A DNA stretch of 64,000 nucleotides from contig CALSUB010000010.1 of assembly GCA_943789425.1 (NCBI GenBank), positions 1 to 64,000 on the forward strand, read 5' to 3'. The DNA is from an uncultured Luminiphilus sp. Its GTDB lineage: Bacteria > Pseudomonadota > Gammaproteobacteria > Pseudomonadales > Halieaceae. Under the pieces are notes generated by a model that made no database searches, was not told where the DNA came from, and saw only the letters and a program-made list of their open reading frames with translations. The position numbers and the translations under genes are program-made. Positions 46,654 through 57,924 of this stretch are shown piece after piece (the stretch's first letter is position 1; every line of letters starts with the position of its first letter).

Positions 46654-47304
46654 ATGGATGTTAGCCCAGCGATGAGGACACGCTTCGCATTAACGGATAG
46701 TCACATTAGGCGTGCCTTAGACCAGTTGTCACAGGATCATGCGCCAATACAAGTCGCGCTGAGTCAGGTGGGTTACCCGGCACCGCGACGGCGCGATCAC
46801 TCATTTGGGTCGCTGGCTCGAATCATTATCGGGCAGCAGCTCTCGACTAAAGCTGCGGCGACCATCACTCAGCGTGTCGAGGCCGCAGCAGGCGCTGAGC
46901 TGACGCCGTCGTCGGTGCAATCACTCTCCCCAGAAGTGTTGCGAGAGGCCGGATTATCGCGGCAAAAAATAGCGTATCTACAAGCGCTGTCGGAGGCAGT
47001 GACTTCCAATGCCCTGCCGCTTAGGGAGCTACCTCGTTTGAGTGATGATGAGATTGAATCTGCCATTACTGGGGTAAAAGGGTTGGGTCGATGGTCAGCG
47101 CATATGTACATGATGTTTGCGCTGGGACGTCCCGATGTCTGGCCTAGCGGTGATCTGGCTGTCCGAGTGGGGTTTGGCCGTATCATGGCGTGGTCAGAGC
47201 GACCCGATGAGAAAAAAGTCATTGCGCGCGGTGCCGTGTTCTCGCCCCACCGTAGCGCTCTAGCATTGTTGTGTTGGCATTTTTACAGTGAGGCGCCGCT
47301 GTGA
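46654..47304 (+). CDS. DNA-3-methyladenine glycosylase, HhH-GPD (AlkA-like)
   Basis: 216 residues. The helix-hairpin-helix and catalytic Asp are visible: GVKGLGRWSAHMYMMFALG (~132-150) and WPSGDLAVRVGFGR, in which the Asp of GDLAV would attack. Excises alkylated bases (3-methyladenine type). ATG 46654 abuts the NnrU stop; ATG 46672 is an alternative. Its stop overlaps the tadA start by four bases. Confidence 0.9.
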   Translation: MDVSPAMRTRFALTDSHIRRALDQLSQDHAPIQVALSQVGYPAPRRRDHSFGSLARIIIGQQLSTKAAATITQRVEAAAGAELTPSSVQSLSPEVLREAGLSRQKIAYLQALSEAVTSNALPLRELPRLSDDEIESAITGVKGLGRWSAHMYMMFALGRPDVWPSGDLAVRVGFGRIMAWSERPDEKKVIARGAVFSPHRSALALLCWHFYSEAPL

Positions 47305-47759
47305 GCTTCAGCGAGTGGGATCGGCAATGTATGACCTTGGCGCTAGACGAAGCGCGCCGTGCGGCGACTCGCGGCGAGGTGCCCGTGGGCGCGGTACTGA
47401 CCCGTGATCAACAGGTGCTCGCCAATAGTGGCAATGCGCAAATTGAGCTCCATGATCCAACGGCGCACGCAGAAATCAGGGTGTTGCGCGACGCAGCGGT
47501 CAGAGAGGGCAATTACCGGTTGCCGAATACCACGCTGTACGTCAGCCTGGAGCCTTGCACGATGTGTTGTGGTGCCTTGATTCACGCGCGGGTTCAAACG
47601 CTGATCTTCGGCACGCGTGAGCCGCGCTCTGGAGCAGTGATTAGTGCGTCTCAGACGCTCGATAATCCGCTGTTGAATCATCGGGTTCAGTGGCGGGAGG
47701 GATTGGAAGAGACAGAGGCGGCGGCGCTATTACGAGCCTTTTTCAAGGCGCGCCGGTAG
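47301..47759 (+). CDS. tadA: tRNA adenosine-34 deaminase
   Basis: 152 residues from GTG 47301, overlapping the glycosylase end. Converts A34 to inosine in tRNA-Arg(ACG). Zinc ligands: His56 with the proton-shuttle Glu58 (TAHAEIR) and Cys86, Cys89 (EPCTMCCG). The remaining conserved GALIHARVQTLIFG follows. The essential start overlap suggests translational coupling. Confidence 0.95.
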   Translation: MSFSEWDRQCMTLALDEARRAATRGEVPVGAVLTRDQQVLANSGNAQIELHDPTAHAEIRVLRDAAVREGNYRLPNTTLYVSLEPCTMCCGALIHARVQTLIFGTREPRSGAVISASQTLDNPLLNHRVQWREGLEETEAAALLRAFFKARR

Positions 47760-47830
47760 TCAGCCAGTTGATCGCTCAAAGCACGGGCAGTGTGATGGAG
47801 CGCAGCGAGTCGGGCAGCAGTGTGTCCACT

Positions 47831-49196
47831 TCAATCGGCGGTGCGATGCGACTCCTCTGGCAGTGCCTGTAGTTTCAACATCCCTTCGTAATGACGAATA
47901 TTGTCGACATAAGTCACGGCTTGTGGCCCCTCGGCGAAGCCAAATTTAGTCAGGGGAAAAAACTCGGGATGCTGCAGCTGGGGCAGCTGCGCTCTCACAT
48001 CCGGCCAAAGATGCGGGTCACCGCCAGCCTGCTGCGCTGATGATTCTGGCGTCCTCTAAATGGCCCATGCCAATGTTATAGGCGGCTAATGCCATTGACG
48101 TCCGGTCGGGTTCTTCTATATCTGCCGGGAGTCGTCTGAGCAGATTTTTAAAAAATCGAGCGCCGCCGCGAAGGCTCTGCTGTGCGTCCGTCCGGTCCTC
48201 AACGCCCAACTCGTCGGCAGTACTGCGGGTGAGCATCATCATACCTCTCACACCCGTGGGAGATCGTGCTTTGGGATTCCAATGAGATTCTTGATAAGCC
48301 ATGGCGGCGAGCAGTTGCCAGTCCATTTGGTACTCCAGTGCCACCGTTTGGATCAGCGGTTGCCAGAGAGGTAGGTCGGTGGCTATTTTTCGCTGAAAAG
48401 TCAGCGAACCGACGCGCGATGCATGTTCGTAGCGCCCAAAGTACTGTCTTTCTAGTTTTGCGAGGTCTCCGTTTTGGTGGGCCTGCTGGATAAATTGGTT
48501 GATCAGATCCAGTGATGTTGTGTCTTCAGCAGCCTGAGGCAAATACCAGACTACCGGTGCAGGCTCGCCGACCTCCAACCCCGCCACCATTCTGGGAAAG
48601 AGGCGCTGTTCAACACTTAACGCCAGAGAATTCACGACGGCCAGCTCTGCTTTTTCTTCGGTAACCAGTTGCATCAATTCCAGCGAATCAACGGCGTGGA
48701 TTTCTCGCCATGACAACTGAGGTAACTCGGCCTGCAAGCCCTCTAGGAGCTCGGTATGAGCACTCCCCGCGACCACGACTAAATCACGGCCAACCAATTG
48801 TGGCAGCGATCGAGGACGCAACTTTCCTGACTTGTATGCCACCAGTGCCTGTTGCCGCAGATAGGGTGAAGAGGCCTGAAACTGTTCATCGCGATGAGCA
48901 CTCTGAGTGAGGCCAGCGGCGGCAAAGTGTCCCTCGCCCCGAGCTAGCATGGCAAACAATTCGGGTAGGCTGAACGCTACCTTTACCCGCAGCGTCATAC
49001 CGTGTTGTTCGGCAAACGCCCTTGCCAGTTCAAAGTCGAGACCTGCCTCGTTGTCACCCTCAAAATAATAAGTGGTGGGCGTATTGCGCGTCAGCATAAT
49101 GAGCTCACCCCCGGGCGTTATGGGTGAGAGAGTCGAGGTGTCTTGGCAGCTGCAAAGCAGCGCCATCAGGATAATGAGGTGAAAGCGAGTCGCCAT
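47831..49196 (-). CDS. mltF: Membrane-bound lytic murein transglycosylase F (one frameshift at ~48027)
   Basis: Start at the Met at 49196 (MATRFHLIILMALLCSC), a lipoprotein signal. N-terminal solute-binding (SBP_bac_3-like) domain (~35-270), then the SLT domain with the catalytic Glu in AYQESHWNPKARSPTGVRGMM and AAYNIGMGHLEDA. Without correction the frame ends early at 48018; removing one base near 48027 restores a normal end (...AAGGDPHLWPDV... QAVTYVDNIRHYEGML...), for ~454 residues. Cleaves peptidoglycan at the outer membrane. Divergent from purL, as in many gammaproteobacteria. Confidence 0.9.
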
Positions 49197-49294
49197 GGAG
49201 TAAGTGTAGAGGGTCCTGCCGTTGGGTGACAGAATAATGAGGCGTTCGTTGCCTCCGCACATCGGGGGGTGTGCACCCTTAATCACCGAAGGGG

Positions 49295-49300
49295 TATAAT
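49295..49300 (+). promoter_or_regulatory. Candidate -10 box of purL
   Basis: TATAAT 30 bases before the purL ATG, with a GGGG run just before. The -35 region (TGCACC, 17 bases upstream) is weak. A PurR site was not identified. Confidence 0.45.
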
Positions 49301-49329
49301 CCGGTTGCCCAGTTGTTCAGGAATTCCAG

Positions 49330-52300
49330 ATGCTTGTCCTGCCAGGATCCCCCGCGTTGTCCAACGCGCGTTTTCAGCTGCTTGCGGCGGAAATCGCCGC
49401 ATTGGAAGGAGACTGGCAACTGCGTGAGGTGGTTTACGCCTATGCGGTTGATGTTGCTGCGCAAGGGTCGATTGACGTAACGCGACTGGCCGCACTATTG
49501 CAACCTGGCACCGCCGCGATAGCCGATGCTAGCGCGCTCACCCGGGCGGGGCAGCGCATCGTCATGCCGCGCCTGGGCACTATTTCACCCTGGTCGAGCA
49601 AAGCCACCGACATCGCCCGTAATTGCGGGTTTGCAGAGGTACAACGTGTTGAGCGAGTGACGGTGGTCGGCGTCGATGGTCTTCGGCCAGGAGACGATTG
49701 CAGCGCACTGGATGCGGTCATTCACGATCGTATGGTGGAAACGGTTGTCGATGCAATGGACGCTGTGGCCTCACTCTTCGATCGCACCGAACCGGCGACC
49801 TATGCCGAGGTTGACCTGCTGGGTGAGGGGCAGCAGGCACTCGAAGCGGCTAATGCGCAACTGGGTTTGGCGCTGATCGACGACGAGTTGGATTACCTTG
49901 CCGAGGCCTTCGAGACGCTTGGGCGAAATCCTCGCGATATCGAATTGATGATGTTTGCACAGGCAAACTCAGAGCATTGTCGGCACAAAATTTTCAATGC
50001 CAGTTGGGAAATTGATGGGGTTGATGAAACCCATTCCCTGTTCGCTATGATCCGGCATACCCACGAGGTGGGGGGGGAGAATGTGTTATCGGCCTACTCC
50101 GATAACGCCGCCGTCGTCGCTGGCCATACCGCAGGTCGCTTTTATCCTGACCCAGTTGATCAAGTCTGGCGCTTTAACAACGAGGCCATTCATCTGTTGA
50201 TGAAAGTAGAGACGCACAATCATCCGACCGCTATTGCACCCTTTGCGGGCGCCGGCACGGGCGCGGGAGGAGAGATTCGTGATGAGGGTGCGGTGGGCCG
50301 TGGTTCGCGGCCGAAGGTCGGATTGGCAGGATTTTCGGTTTCTCACTTGGAAATTCCCGAGCTGCCTCGACCCTGGGAGCTTCAGTATGGCAGACCGGGT
50401 CGCATCGTTTCGCCACTGCAGATCATGATCGATGGCCCCATTGGCGCCGCCGCGTTTAATAACGAATTCGGTCGCCCCAATATTGCGGGGTATTTTCGGA
50501 CTTTTGAGTCGGATGAGGTCAGTGGGGTTCGCGGTTATCACAAGCCCATTATGATCGCAGGCGGCTATGGCAACATCCGGCAAGAACACGTGGAAAAAGG
50601 GGAGTACTCTGCCGGTGCGAAACTCATCGTGCTGGGCGGGCCGGCCATGCTGATTGGCCTTGGCGGCGGCGCTGCTTCATCCATGGCCAGCGGTGACAGT
50701 GCTGAGGATCTCGATTTTGCCTCGGTACAAAGACAAAACCCGGAAATCCAACGCCGGTGTCAGGAAGTGATCGATGCCTGCTGGAGCCTAGGCGAGCACA
50801 ACCCCATTGCGTTTATTCACGATGTCGGCGCGGGTGGCTTGAGCAACGCCCTGCCCGAACTGGTCAAAGATGGCGGGCGGGGCGGGCGTTTTGAGCTTCG
50901 CGACATACCCAACGATGAGCCGGGTATGACGCCGCTCGAAATCTGGTGTAACGAGTCTCAAGAACGTTACGTCATGGCTGTCGAGCCCGAGCAATTAGCA
51001 ATCTTCAAGCAGATCTGTGAACGAGAGCGCTGCCCCTTTGCGGTCGTGGGCGAAGCGACGCAAGCGATGCATTTGGCGTTAACTGATAACGCATTTGCAG
51101 GCCTGCCCATCGATCTGCCCATGTCGCTGTTATTTGGTAAGCCACCCAAAATGCATCGTCGTACCAACCGTCCCCCCATGCTGGGCGATGCCTTTGATCA
51201 CCAAGGAGTGTCGTTAGCTGAATCGGTCGAGCGTGTATTGACCTTCCCTGCGGTGGGTTCAAAAAGCTTTTTGATCACGATCGGTGACCGCAGCGTGACC
51301 GGGATGGTCGCGCGCGATCAAATGGTGGGACCGTGGCAAGTTCCCGTTGCTGACTGTGCGGTGACAACGGTCTCTTTGGATTCGCATGAGGGAGAAGCGA
51401 TGGCAATGGGCGAACGGACGCCTGTTGCTTTGCTTAGCGGCCCTGCTTCGGGACGTATAGCAGTGGCCGAGGCCCTCACTAATTTGTTGGCTGCGCCGGT
51501 TGCATCGCTCACTGATATCAAGCTGTCGGCGAATTGGATGTGTGCGGCGGATCATGCCGGTGACGATGCGATCCTGTACGACACCGTGGCGGCGGTAGGA
51601 CTTGAATTTTGTCCTGCGTTGGGGATCACGATTCCTGTCGGCAAGGACTCTATGTCGATGCGAACCGCCTGGCATGACGCAGGACAGGATCGCGCTGTGA
51701 CCGCTCCGGTGTCGTTAATTGTTTCCGCATTTGCGCCGTGTGGTGATGTCCGTAAGGTACTGACGCCAGCACTGTCGCCGCGCGAAGATACGGTGCTGTT
51801 ACTGATCGATCTCGGCCGTGGACAAGACCGCCTAGGGGGCTCGGTGTTGGCTCAGGTATGGAATCAGTTAGGACAGACACCGCCAGACGTCATGCCACAA
51901 GACATGCGAGCACTGTTTAATTTCTTGTTGGCGCTCAAATCGAAAGACTGGATTTTGGCTTATCACGATCGGTCCGATGGTGGATTGCTGGTGTCGCTGT
52001 TAGAGATGGCGTTTGCGGGCCGTTGTGGGTTACAGGTTGACCTAGCGGTGGATCACGAAGTCGCGGTTGCGAGGCTTTTCTCGGAAGAGATTGGTGCCGT
52101 GATTCAGGTCGCCAAACAGCACGTCGACGCGATCGTGTCACTGGCGGCTGAGTTGGGCCTCGAGGGCATGGTGTCCTCTGTGGGAACGCCGCGACTGGAC
52201 GAACGTATTGTCGTGAACACCCCGCAGTTTGAACTGATGGATAGCAATCGAGGGGCGCTGCAGGCGCTGTGGAGTGAGACCAGCCATGCGATTGCGCGGC

Positions 52301-53202
52301 GGCGTGATAATGCCGACTGTGCCGATCAGGAATTGGCTGCGATCCAACAAGCTGATCCCGGTTTGTCGGCGGCGTTGACCTACGATTGTGATGAAGACAT
52401 TGCGGCCCCTTTTATTGCCACTGGCAGCCGGCCTCGAGTGGCCATTTTACGAGAGCAAGGGGTGAATGGTCAGATGGAAATGGCCGCGGCATTTGATCGG
52501 GCAGGATTTACGGCGGTTGATGTTCATATGAGCGATGTGATGGCGGGCACGCAGGATTTGACTGACTGCCATGGTTTGGCAGCCTGCGGCGGTTTCTCTT
52601 ACGGCGATGTGCTGGGCGCTGGCGAGGGTTGGGCAAAGAGTATTTTGTTTAATGATGCTGTCAGGGCGCGCTTTGAGCAGTTTTTTGCCAGAACAGATAC
52701 TTTTTCGTTGGGTGTCTGCAATGGGTGTCAGATGATGTCCGCATTACAGTCGATCATCCCGGGGAGCGATCACTGGCCACGTTTTGCTCGCAACCATTCT
52801 GAGCAGTACGAAGCCCGCCTATCGTTGGTGCGAATTGAGTCCTCGCCGTCTGTTTTGTTCAAAGACATGGAGGGCTCCTATTTACCGATTGTTGTGGCAC
52901 ATGGTGAAGGACGCGCTCAGTTTTCACCCACGAGCAATGCCAATGCGCTTGAGGCAGCCGGTTTGGTCGCACTGCGTTTTATCGATCACCACCAAAATGT
53001 GACAGAAAGTTACCCATTTAATCCCAATGGTTCACCGGGCGGAGTTACTGGATTGTGCAATGCGGATGGTCGCGTCACGCTGATGATGCCTCACCCGGAG
53101 CGCGTTTTTCGCGCTGCACAGCTGTCCTGGCGCCCCCCAGAATGGCATCAGGACTCCGGTTGGATGCGTTTGTTTCGCAATGCGCGCGTCTGGCTCGGGT
53201 GA
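49330..53202 (+). CDS. purL: Phosphoribosylformylglycinamidine synthase
   Basis: 1290 residues, the large single-chain type of gammaproteobacteria. Catalyses FGAR to FGAM in purine synthesis. Domains: N-terminal PurS-like (~1-150), linker, the two synthetase modules ([12 protein letters not shown] with the ATP-site region; GIVSPL; the second starting with [11 protein letters not shown]), then a class I glutaminase from about 1035 ([17 protein letters not shown], catalytic Cys in GVCNGCQMM, His/Glu in PHPERVF). Divergent from mltF, and followed by secD 87 bp later. Confidence 0.97.
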   Translation: MLVLPGSPALSNARFQLLAAEIAALEGDWQLREVVYAYAVDVAAQGSIDVTRLAALLQPGTAAIADASALTRAGQRIVMPRLGTISPWSSKATDIARNCGFAEVQRVERVTVVGVDGLRPGDDCSALDAVIHDRMVETVVDAMDAVASLFDRTEPATYAEVDLLGEGQQALEAANAQLGLALIDDELDYLAEAFETLGRNPRDIELMMFAQANSEHCRHKIFNASWEIDGVDETHSLFAMIRHTHEVGGENVLSAYSDNAAVVAGHTAGRFYPDPVDQVWRFNNEAIHLLMKVETHNHPTAIAPFAGAGTGAGGEIRDEGAVGRGSRPKVGLAGFSVSHLEIPELPRPWELQYGRPGRIVSPLQIMIDGPIGAAAFNNEFGRPNIAGYFRTFESDEVSGVRGYHKPIMIAGGYGNIRQEHVEKGEYSAGAKLIVLGGPAMLIGLGGGAASSMASGDSAEDLDFASVQRQNPEIQRRCQEVIDACWSLGEHNPIAFIHDVGAGGLSNALPELVKDGGRGGRFELRDIPNDEPGMTPLEIWCNESQERYVMAVEPEQLAIFKQICERERCPFAVVGEATQAMHLALTDNAFAGLPIDLPMSLLFGKPPKMHRRTNRPPMLGDAFDHQGVSLAESVERVLTFPAVGSKSFLITIGDRSVTGMVARDQMVGPWQVPVADCAVTTVSLDSHEGEAMAMGERTPVALLSGPASGRIAVAEALTNLLAAPVASLTDIKLSANWMCAADHAGDDAILYDTVAAVGLEFCPALGITIPVGKDSMSMRTAWHDAGQDRAVTAPVSLIVSAFAPCGDVRKVLTPALSPREDTVLLLIDLGRGQDRLGGSVLAQVWNQLGQTPPDVMPQDMRALFNFLLALKSKDWILAYHDRSDGGLLVSLLEMAFAGRCGLQVDLAVDHEVAVARLFSEEIGAVIQVAKQHVDAIVSLAAELGLEGMVSSVGTPRLDERIVVNTPQFELMDSNRGALQALWSETSHAIARRRDNADCADQELAAIQQADPGLSAALTYDCDEDIAAPFIATGSRPRVAILREQGVNGQMEMAAAFDRAGFTAVDVHMSDVMAGTQDLTDCHGLAACGGFSYGDVLGAGEGWAKSILFNDAVRARFEQFFARTDTFSLGVCNGCQMMSALQSIIPGSDHWPRFARNHSEQYEARLSLVRIESSPSVLFKDMEGSYLPIVVAHGEGRAQFSPTSNANALEAAGLVALRFIDHHQNVTESYPFNPNGSPGGVTGLCNADGRVTLMMPHPERVFRAAQLSWRPPEWHQDSGWMRLFRNARVWLG

Positions 53203-53289
53203 TATCGGCGTGGTGTTGCGGCCAGTGAGTCGGTACACTCCGCGCCTATTTAACAGACCTGACGTCACCGAGACAACGACGATAAAGCG

Positions 53290-55197
53290 ATGATGAATCA
53301 TTACCCCCTTTGGAAAAATGTGTTGATCCTCATTGTGGTCGCCGGCGGTTTCTTTTACGCCGCGCCCAATTTATATGCGCCCGATCCCGCCCTGCAGATT
53401 GCCGGCGCCAGCAGTTCTCAGACAATTGATAGGCCAATACTAGGTCGTGCAGAGCAAGCGCTGACCAAAGCGGGAATTCCCTTTTTTGGCGAGGTTATTC
53501 AGGAACAGGGTAAATCTGCGCTGTTGAGGTTGACCGATCGTGATCAGCAGTTGCGGGCTCAGGCCGTCGTGGCGAGGGAGCTCGGTGACGGATTTATTGT
53601 GGCGCTCAATTTGGCACCGACGACACCAGACTGGTTGCTGCAAGGCGGCGCAACCCCCATGAAGTTAGGTCTTGATCTGAGCGGAGGCGTTCATTTTAAG
53701 CTAGAAGTTGACGTTGCCGCGGCAACGGAACGGCGACTCGAGCAATACGAGATCGGTATTAAAAAGCGGCTGCGTGAAGAGCGGGTTCGCGGACGAGTCA
53801 GTCTCGATGGCCAGCGCGCTGTGATGCAATTTCGGGCCGAGGCCGATCGGGAAGCAGCACGTAAGCTGGTTGCCGAGCTTTACCCGGAGTTGTTCCTCGA
53901 TCGAGTCGATGAGGCGGATGCTTGGTTGTTATACGCAGACGTCACCGAGCAAACGATTACCGAACTGGTGGACTATGCGGTGACCCAAAACCTGACCACA
54001 ATTCGTAATCGCGTCAATGAGTTAGGTGTGTCTGAGCCGTTAGTGCAGCGGCAAGGCCGCAACCGCATTGTGGTAGAGCTGCCCGGTATTCAAGACACAG
54101 CAGAAGCGAAGCGCATTTTGGGTAAGGTGGCTAATCTGGAGTTCCGGCTCGTTGCCGAGGCCAATGCTCCGATATCGGAACGACAGCGGTTTGAGTATCG
54201 CAGCGCGGGTCGCGAGGGCATGACTGAGTGGCTAGAGCGCGATGTGATTATCTCAGGTGAGAGTGTTTCCAACGCGCAGGCTGGTTTTGATCAGAACAGC
54301 CAGCCCAATGTCTCCATCAGTTTGGATGGTGAAGGTGGGATGCTGATGTCGCGGGCGACGCGTGCCAATGTGAAGCGACGCATGGGCGTATTGTTTATCG
54401 AGCGCAAGTATCGGACGCGTTACGAGGTGACGGAATCCGGAGAAGAAGTTGCCAAACGGATTCCCTATGACGAAAAGAAACTGCTGACCGCGCCGGTGAT
54501 TCAGTCGGCACTGGGCGCGCAGTTTCAAATTACCGGACTGGACAATCCCGGAGAGTCGTCAGAGCTGGCGCTGATGTTGCGTGCCGGCGCACTGGCAGCG
54601 CCGATTACTTTTGTCGAAGAGCGCACGGTTGGGCCCTCTCTAGGGGCCGAAAATATCCGCTTGGGCACAAAATCAGTGCAAGTCGGGTTGGCCCTCGTCG
54701 TGGTCTTTATGATGCTGTACTACCGGGTTTTTGGCGTTGCGGCAGTGCTTGCCCTGAGCGGCAATCTCGTCCTATTGGTGGCCATTATGTCGTTGCTTGG
54801 CGCCACACTGACACTGCCAGGTATCGCCGGGATCGTATTGACCGTCGGCATGGCGGTTGATGCCAATGTGTTGATCTTTGCGCGCATTCGAGAAGAAATT
54901 CGGGGCGGCGCCCCACCTCAAACTGCGATTGGTCAGGGTTTTGACCGTGCGGTTGTCACGATTCTCGATGCCAATATCACCACCTTGATTGTGGCGATCA
55001 TTCTTTATGCAATCGGAACAGGTCCGGTCAAAGGGTTTGCAGTCACACTGTCAGTCGGCATTATCACTTCGATGCTGTCCTCCATTATTGGCACGAGAGC
55101 ACTGGTGAATTTATTTTATGGCGGCCGAAGGGTGCAGGCACTGTCAATTGGGGGCGTCGGCGTAACCAAGGTCGCGCAACAGGGGGCAGCGGAATGA
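53290..55197 (+). CDS. secD: Protein translocase subunit SecD
   Basis: 635 residues (two adjacent ATG codons at the start). First TM near the N-terminus (NVLILIVVAGGFFYAAP); a large periplasmic P1 domain (~40-430) with the GLDLSGGVHFKLEVD signature; then five TM helices with the conserved GMAVDANVLIFARIREE block. Uses the proton gradient to pull secreted proteins outward together with SecF. Its last four bases overlap the secF start (ATGA). YajC, which usually comes before SecD, is absent; purL is upstream instead. Confidence 0.97.
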   Translation: MMNHYPLWKNVLILIVVAGGFFYAAPNLYAPDPALQIAGASSSQTIDRPILGRAEQALTKAGIPFFGEVIQEQGKSALLRLTDRDQQLRAQAVVARELGDGFIVALNLAPTTPDWLLQGGATPMKLGLDLSGGVHFKLEVDVAAATERRLEQYEIGIKKRLREERVRGRVSLDGQRAVMQFRAEADREAARKLVAELYPELFLDRVDEADAWLLYADVTEQTITELVDYAVTQNLTTIRNRVNELGVSEPLVQRQGRNRIVVELPGIQDTAEAKRILGKVANLEFRLVAEANAPISERQRFEYRSAGREGMTEWLERDVIISGESVSNAQAGFDQNSQPNVSISLDGEGGMLMSRATRANVKRRMGVLFIERKYRTRYEVTESGEEVAKRIPYDEKKLLTAPVIQSALGAQFQITGLDNPGESSELALMLRAGALAAPITFVEERTVGPSLGAENIRLGTKSVQVGLALVVVFMMLYYRVFGVAAVLALSGNLVLLVAIMSLLGATLTLPGIAGIVLTVGMAVDANVLIFARIREEIRGGAPPQTAIGQGFDRAVVTILDANITTLIVAIILYAIGTGPVKGFAVTLSVGIITSMLSSIIGTRALVNLFYGGRRVQALSIGGVGVTKVAQQGAAE

Positions 55198-56108
55198 ATC
55201 CCATTCCTTTCATGAAGTGGCGCTGGGTCGCCATCGCCTTATCGGGCTTAGCCATTGTCACGGCGGTCGCCTCTTTGAGCCTGCAGCAATTGAACTGGGG
55301 CCTCGATTTTACCGGCGGTACGTTGATCGAGGTGGCTTACAGCGACAGCGCCGATCTGAGCTCGATTCGATCTGTTTTGGCTGAGGAGGGCTATGAAGGC
55401 GCGGTAGTCGTCAGCTTTGGTACCGACCGAGATGTTTTGGTGCGGTTGCCTGACGGTTATTCCGATGAGCAGGGCGCGCTGATGGTGGATAAACTGCGCA
55501 GCAGTACCGATATGGCGATTGAATTGCGCCGCATTGAGTTTGTCGGACCGCAGGTGGGGGATGAGCTAAGGGACGACGGGGGCATCGCGATGCTGACGGC
55601 ATTGGGTCTCGTCATGCTCTATGTTGCGTTTCGTTTCCAGATAAAATTTGCCTTGGGAGCGGTGTTTGCACTCGCTCATGATGTGACCGTGACGTTGGGG
55701 TTTTTCTCACTGACGGGTCTAGAATTTGATCTGACAGTGCTTGCTGCGCTGCTGGCGGTAGTCGGTTACTCGCTTAATGACACGATCGTCGTGTCCGATC
55801 GAATAAGAGAAAATTTGCGCAAAATCCGGCGGGCTGAAGCGATTGATGTGATTAATATCTCGCTGACCGAGACCTTGGGCAGAACATTGGTGACATCGCT
55901 AACCACGCTATTGGTGTTGGCTGCGCTAGCTTTATTCGGCGGAGAAATGATTTTTGGCTTCGCGGTAGCGTTGCTAGTGGGTGTGACCGTGGGGACTTAC
56001 TCTTCGATGTATGTGGCCTCCACCACCTTACTGCAACTCGGTGTGAGCAAAGAGGATGTCATGGTGCCAGAGCGAGAGGGAGCGGACCAGGAGGGCATGC
56101 TGCCTTAA
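55194..56108 (+). CDS. secF: Protein translocase subunit SecF
   Basis: 304 residues. Starts with a TM helix (MKWRWVAIALSGLAIVTAV), has the GLDFTGGTLIEVAY signature, a small periplasmic domain and five more TM helices with AVVGYSLNDTIVVSDRIRENLR, the conserved block that pairs with SecD. ATG overlaps the secD stop by four bases. Convergent with suhB (33-bp gap). Confidence 0.97.
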   Translation: MNPIPFMKWRWVAIALSGLAIVTAVASLSLQQLNWGLDFTGGTLIEVAYSDSADLSSIRSVLAEEGYEGAVVVSFGTDRDVLVRLPDGYSDEQGALMVDKLRSSTDMAIELRRIEFVGPQVGDELRDDGGIAMLTALGLVMLYVAFRFQIKFALGAVFALAHDVTVTLGFFSLTGLEFDLTVLAALLAVVGYSLNDTIVVSDRIRENLRKIRRAEAIDVINISLTETLGRTLVTSLTTLLVLAALALFGGEMIFGFAVALLVGVTVGTYSSMYVASTTLLQLGVSKEDVMVPEREGADQEGMLP

Positions 56109-56140
56109 TCCTGTCGTTGGGCCGTCTCTTAGGGGGATGT

Positions 56141-56937
56141 TCAGACTGTGTCTGACCATCGTACAAGGGGTAATAACTGACGCATCAACTTGCTGTTACC
56201 GCACACCACATTGCCGCTGTCATACCAGTGCTCTCCGCCTGATAAATCAGTGATCAATCCGCCGGCCTCGCGGATCAATAGTGCCCCTGCGGCGATATCC
56301 CATTCACTGAGTCCCATTTCCCAAAAGCCGTCAAGTCTGCCTGCCGCGACATAAGCCAGGTCAAGGGCGGCTGCGCCACCCCGCCGGACGCCCATGGAGC
56401 GGCCAGTCACTGCAGCGAGCGATTGGGTATACCAGTCCAAGTGCTCATCGCAGTGCCCTAAGAAAGGGATACCGGTGCCCAGCAGTGCCTCTTGAAGCTC
56501 CTTGCGGTCGGAGACCCGGATGCGATGGCCATTGAGCTGGGCGCCCCGGCCTCGAGAAGCAATAAACTCTTCTGTCGGACGGGATCGTAGACCACCGCGT
56601 GCTCAATCTTGCCGCGATGCACACAGGCAATACTGATCGCATAGTGAGGTATGCCACGCATAAAGTTGCTGGTGCCATCGAGTGGGTCAATGATCCAGGT
56701 GTATTCGGAGTTCTCATTACCTGATAGACCGCTCTCCTCGCAGAGGAAGCGATGTTCTGGATAAGCTTTATTCAGGTGGTACAAAATTTCTTTTTCTGCC
56801 GCGATGTCTACGTCGGTGACGTAATCTGCGGCTGCTTTGTGACGAAAGCCGACTCGATCCATGTCGTCGGAGGCACGCATGATCAGGTCTCCCGCTTTGC
56901 GGGCGGCGCGCAGTGCCATGGTGGCGGTCGGTTCCAT
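56141..56937 (-). CDS. suhB: Inositol-1-monophosphatase (one frameshift at ~56572)
   Basis: Joined across one missing base (between about 56570 and 56575), the protein has ~265 residues, the usual length. Phosphatase motifs: IDPLDGTSNFMRGIP (metal-binding Asp), DVDIAAEKEI and the C-terminal WDIAAGALLIREAGG. In E. coli SuhB also joins the ribosomal RNA antitermination complex. Divergent from trmJ, as in many relatives. The single indel in a conserved gene suggests sequence error. Confidence 0.93.
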
Positions 56938-57130
56938 GCCGTATCTCGAACTGGTGTGGCGGCGGATGATAACAGGGGGAGAGGGACGCGGATACGCCTC
57001 TGCTAAACTCTGTGCGAATATCGATTCATGACACGACTTGGGTCGGCAGGGTCCCGACGTCAGCGAGGCGCTGACTGCGCTTTTGGCGACGTGACTTGAG
57101 TCGGGCAGACCACACTAGGGACACCACAGC

Positions 57131-57871
57131 ATGAATGCCGAGAACATCGACATTGTCTTAGTCAATACCACCCACAGTGGCAATATTGGTGGCGTTGCGC
57201 GCGCGATGAAAAATATGGGTTTGACGCGTCTTACCCTCGTAGCGCCACTGAAATACCCCGCACCAGAGGCCGTTTGGCGCGCTGCATCAGCGGGCGAAAT
57301 CCTCGAAAACGCACGTGTGGTAGAAACGCTCGATGAGGCTATCGCTGAGTGTCAGTTTGTGGTCGGTACGAGTGCGAGAGCCCGGCGCATCCCTTGGCCG
57401 ATTCAGGACGCGCGGCAATGTGCTCAGCGTATCGCACAGCATTCTGCTACCGAGCGGGTGGCCATTTTATTTGGTCGCGAGGATCGCGGATTGCTGAACG
57501 AGGAGTTGCAGCGATGCAATTTGCACTGTCACATCCCCACTCATGAAGCGTATTCGAGTTTGAATCTGGCGATGGCGGTGCAAATTGTCGCCTATGAGTT
57601 GCGGATGTTGCAGATGGGCGGACAGGAGGGGTTGCCCGAAGACGCCGATTGGGACACACCCTTTTCCAAAGCGGAGGACATGTCGCGATTTTACGAGCAC
57701 CTTGAGACCACTTTGGTCGACATCGGGTTTTTGGACCCCGCGGCGCCAAAGCAATTAATGCCGAGGTTAAACCGCTTATTTAATCGGGTTCGACTCGACG
57801 AAATGGAGCTCAATATCCTGCGCGGCATACTCACCGAAACCCAAAATGCAGCCAGCCGCTCAAAAAATTAA
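57131..57871 (+). CDS. trmJ: tRNA (cytidine/uridine-2'-O)-methyltransferase TrmJ
   Basis: 246 residues, SPOUT methyltransferase acting on position 32 of some tRNAs. The knot-forming parts are visible: NIDIVLVNTTHSGNIGGVARAMKNMGL, GTSARARRIPW and LFGREDRGLLNEEL, then AYSSLNLAMAVQIVAYELR. A helical C-terminal extension follows (~165-246). It is the gene before iscR, an order common in gammaproteobacteria. Confidence 0.95.
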   Translation: MNAENIDIVLVNTTHSGNIGGVARAMKNMGLTRLTLVAPLKYPAPEAVWRAASAGEILENARVVETLDEAIAECQFVVGTSARARRIPWPIQDARQCAQRIAQHSATERVAILFGREDRGLLNEELQRCNLHCHIPTHEAYSSLNLAMAVQIVAYELRMLQMGGQEGLPEDADWDTPFSKAEDMSRFYEHLETTLVDIGFLDPAAPKQLMPRLNRLFNRVRLDEMELNILRGILTETQNAASRSKN

Positions 57872-57884
57872 ACCACTTTCCGCT

Positions 57885-57909
57885 ATTCTTGACTAAAATA
57901 CTCAGGAAT
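57885..57909 (+). promoter_or_regulatory. IscR type-1 operator before iscR
   Basis: A 25-bp near-palindrome (ATTCTTGACT ... ACTCAGGAAT) that matches the published type-1 IscR consensus at 22 of 25 positions as I counted by hand. It overlaps a -35 TTGACT (57889-57894) and a weak -10 GACAAT (17 bases later). Binding of the [2Fe-2S] form of IscR here would repress the whole operon, as in E. coli. Confidence 0.75.
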
Positions 57910-57924
57910 AGGACAATTCCAGCC

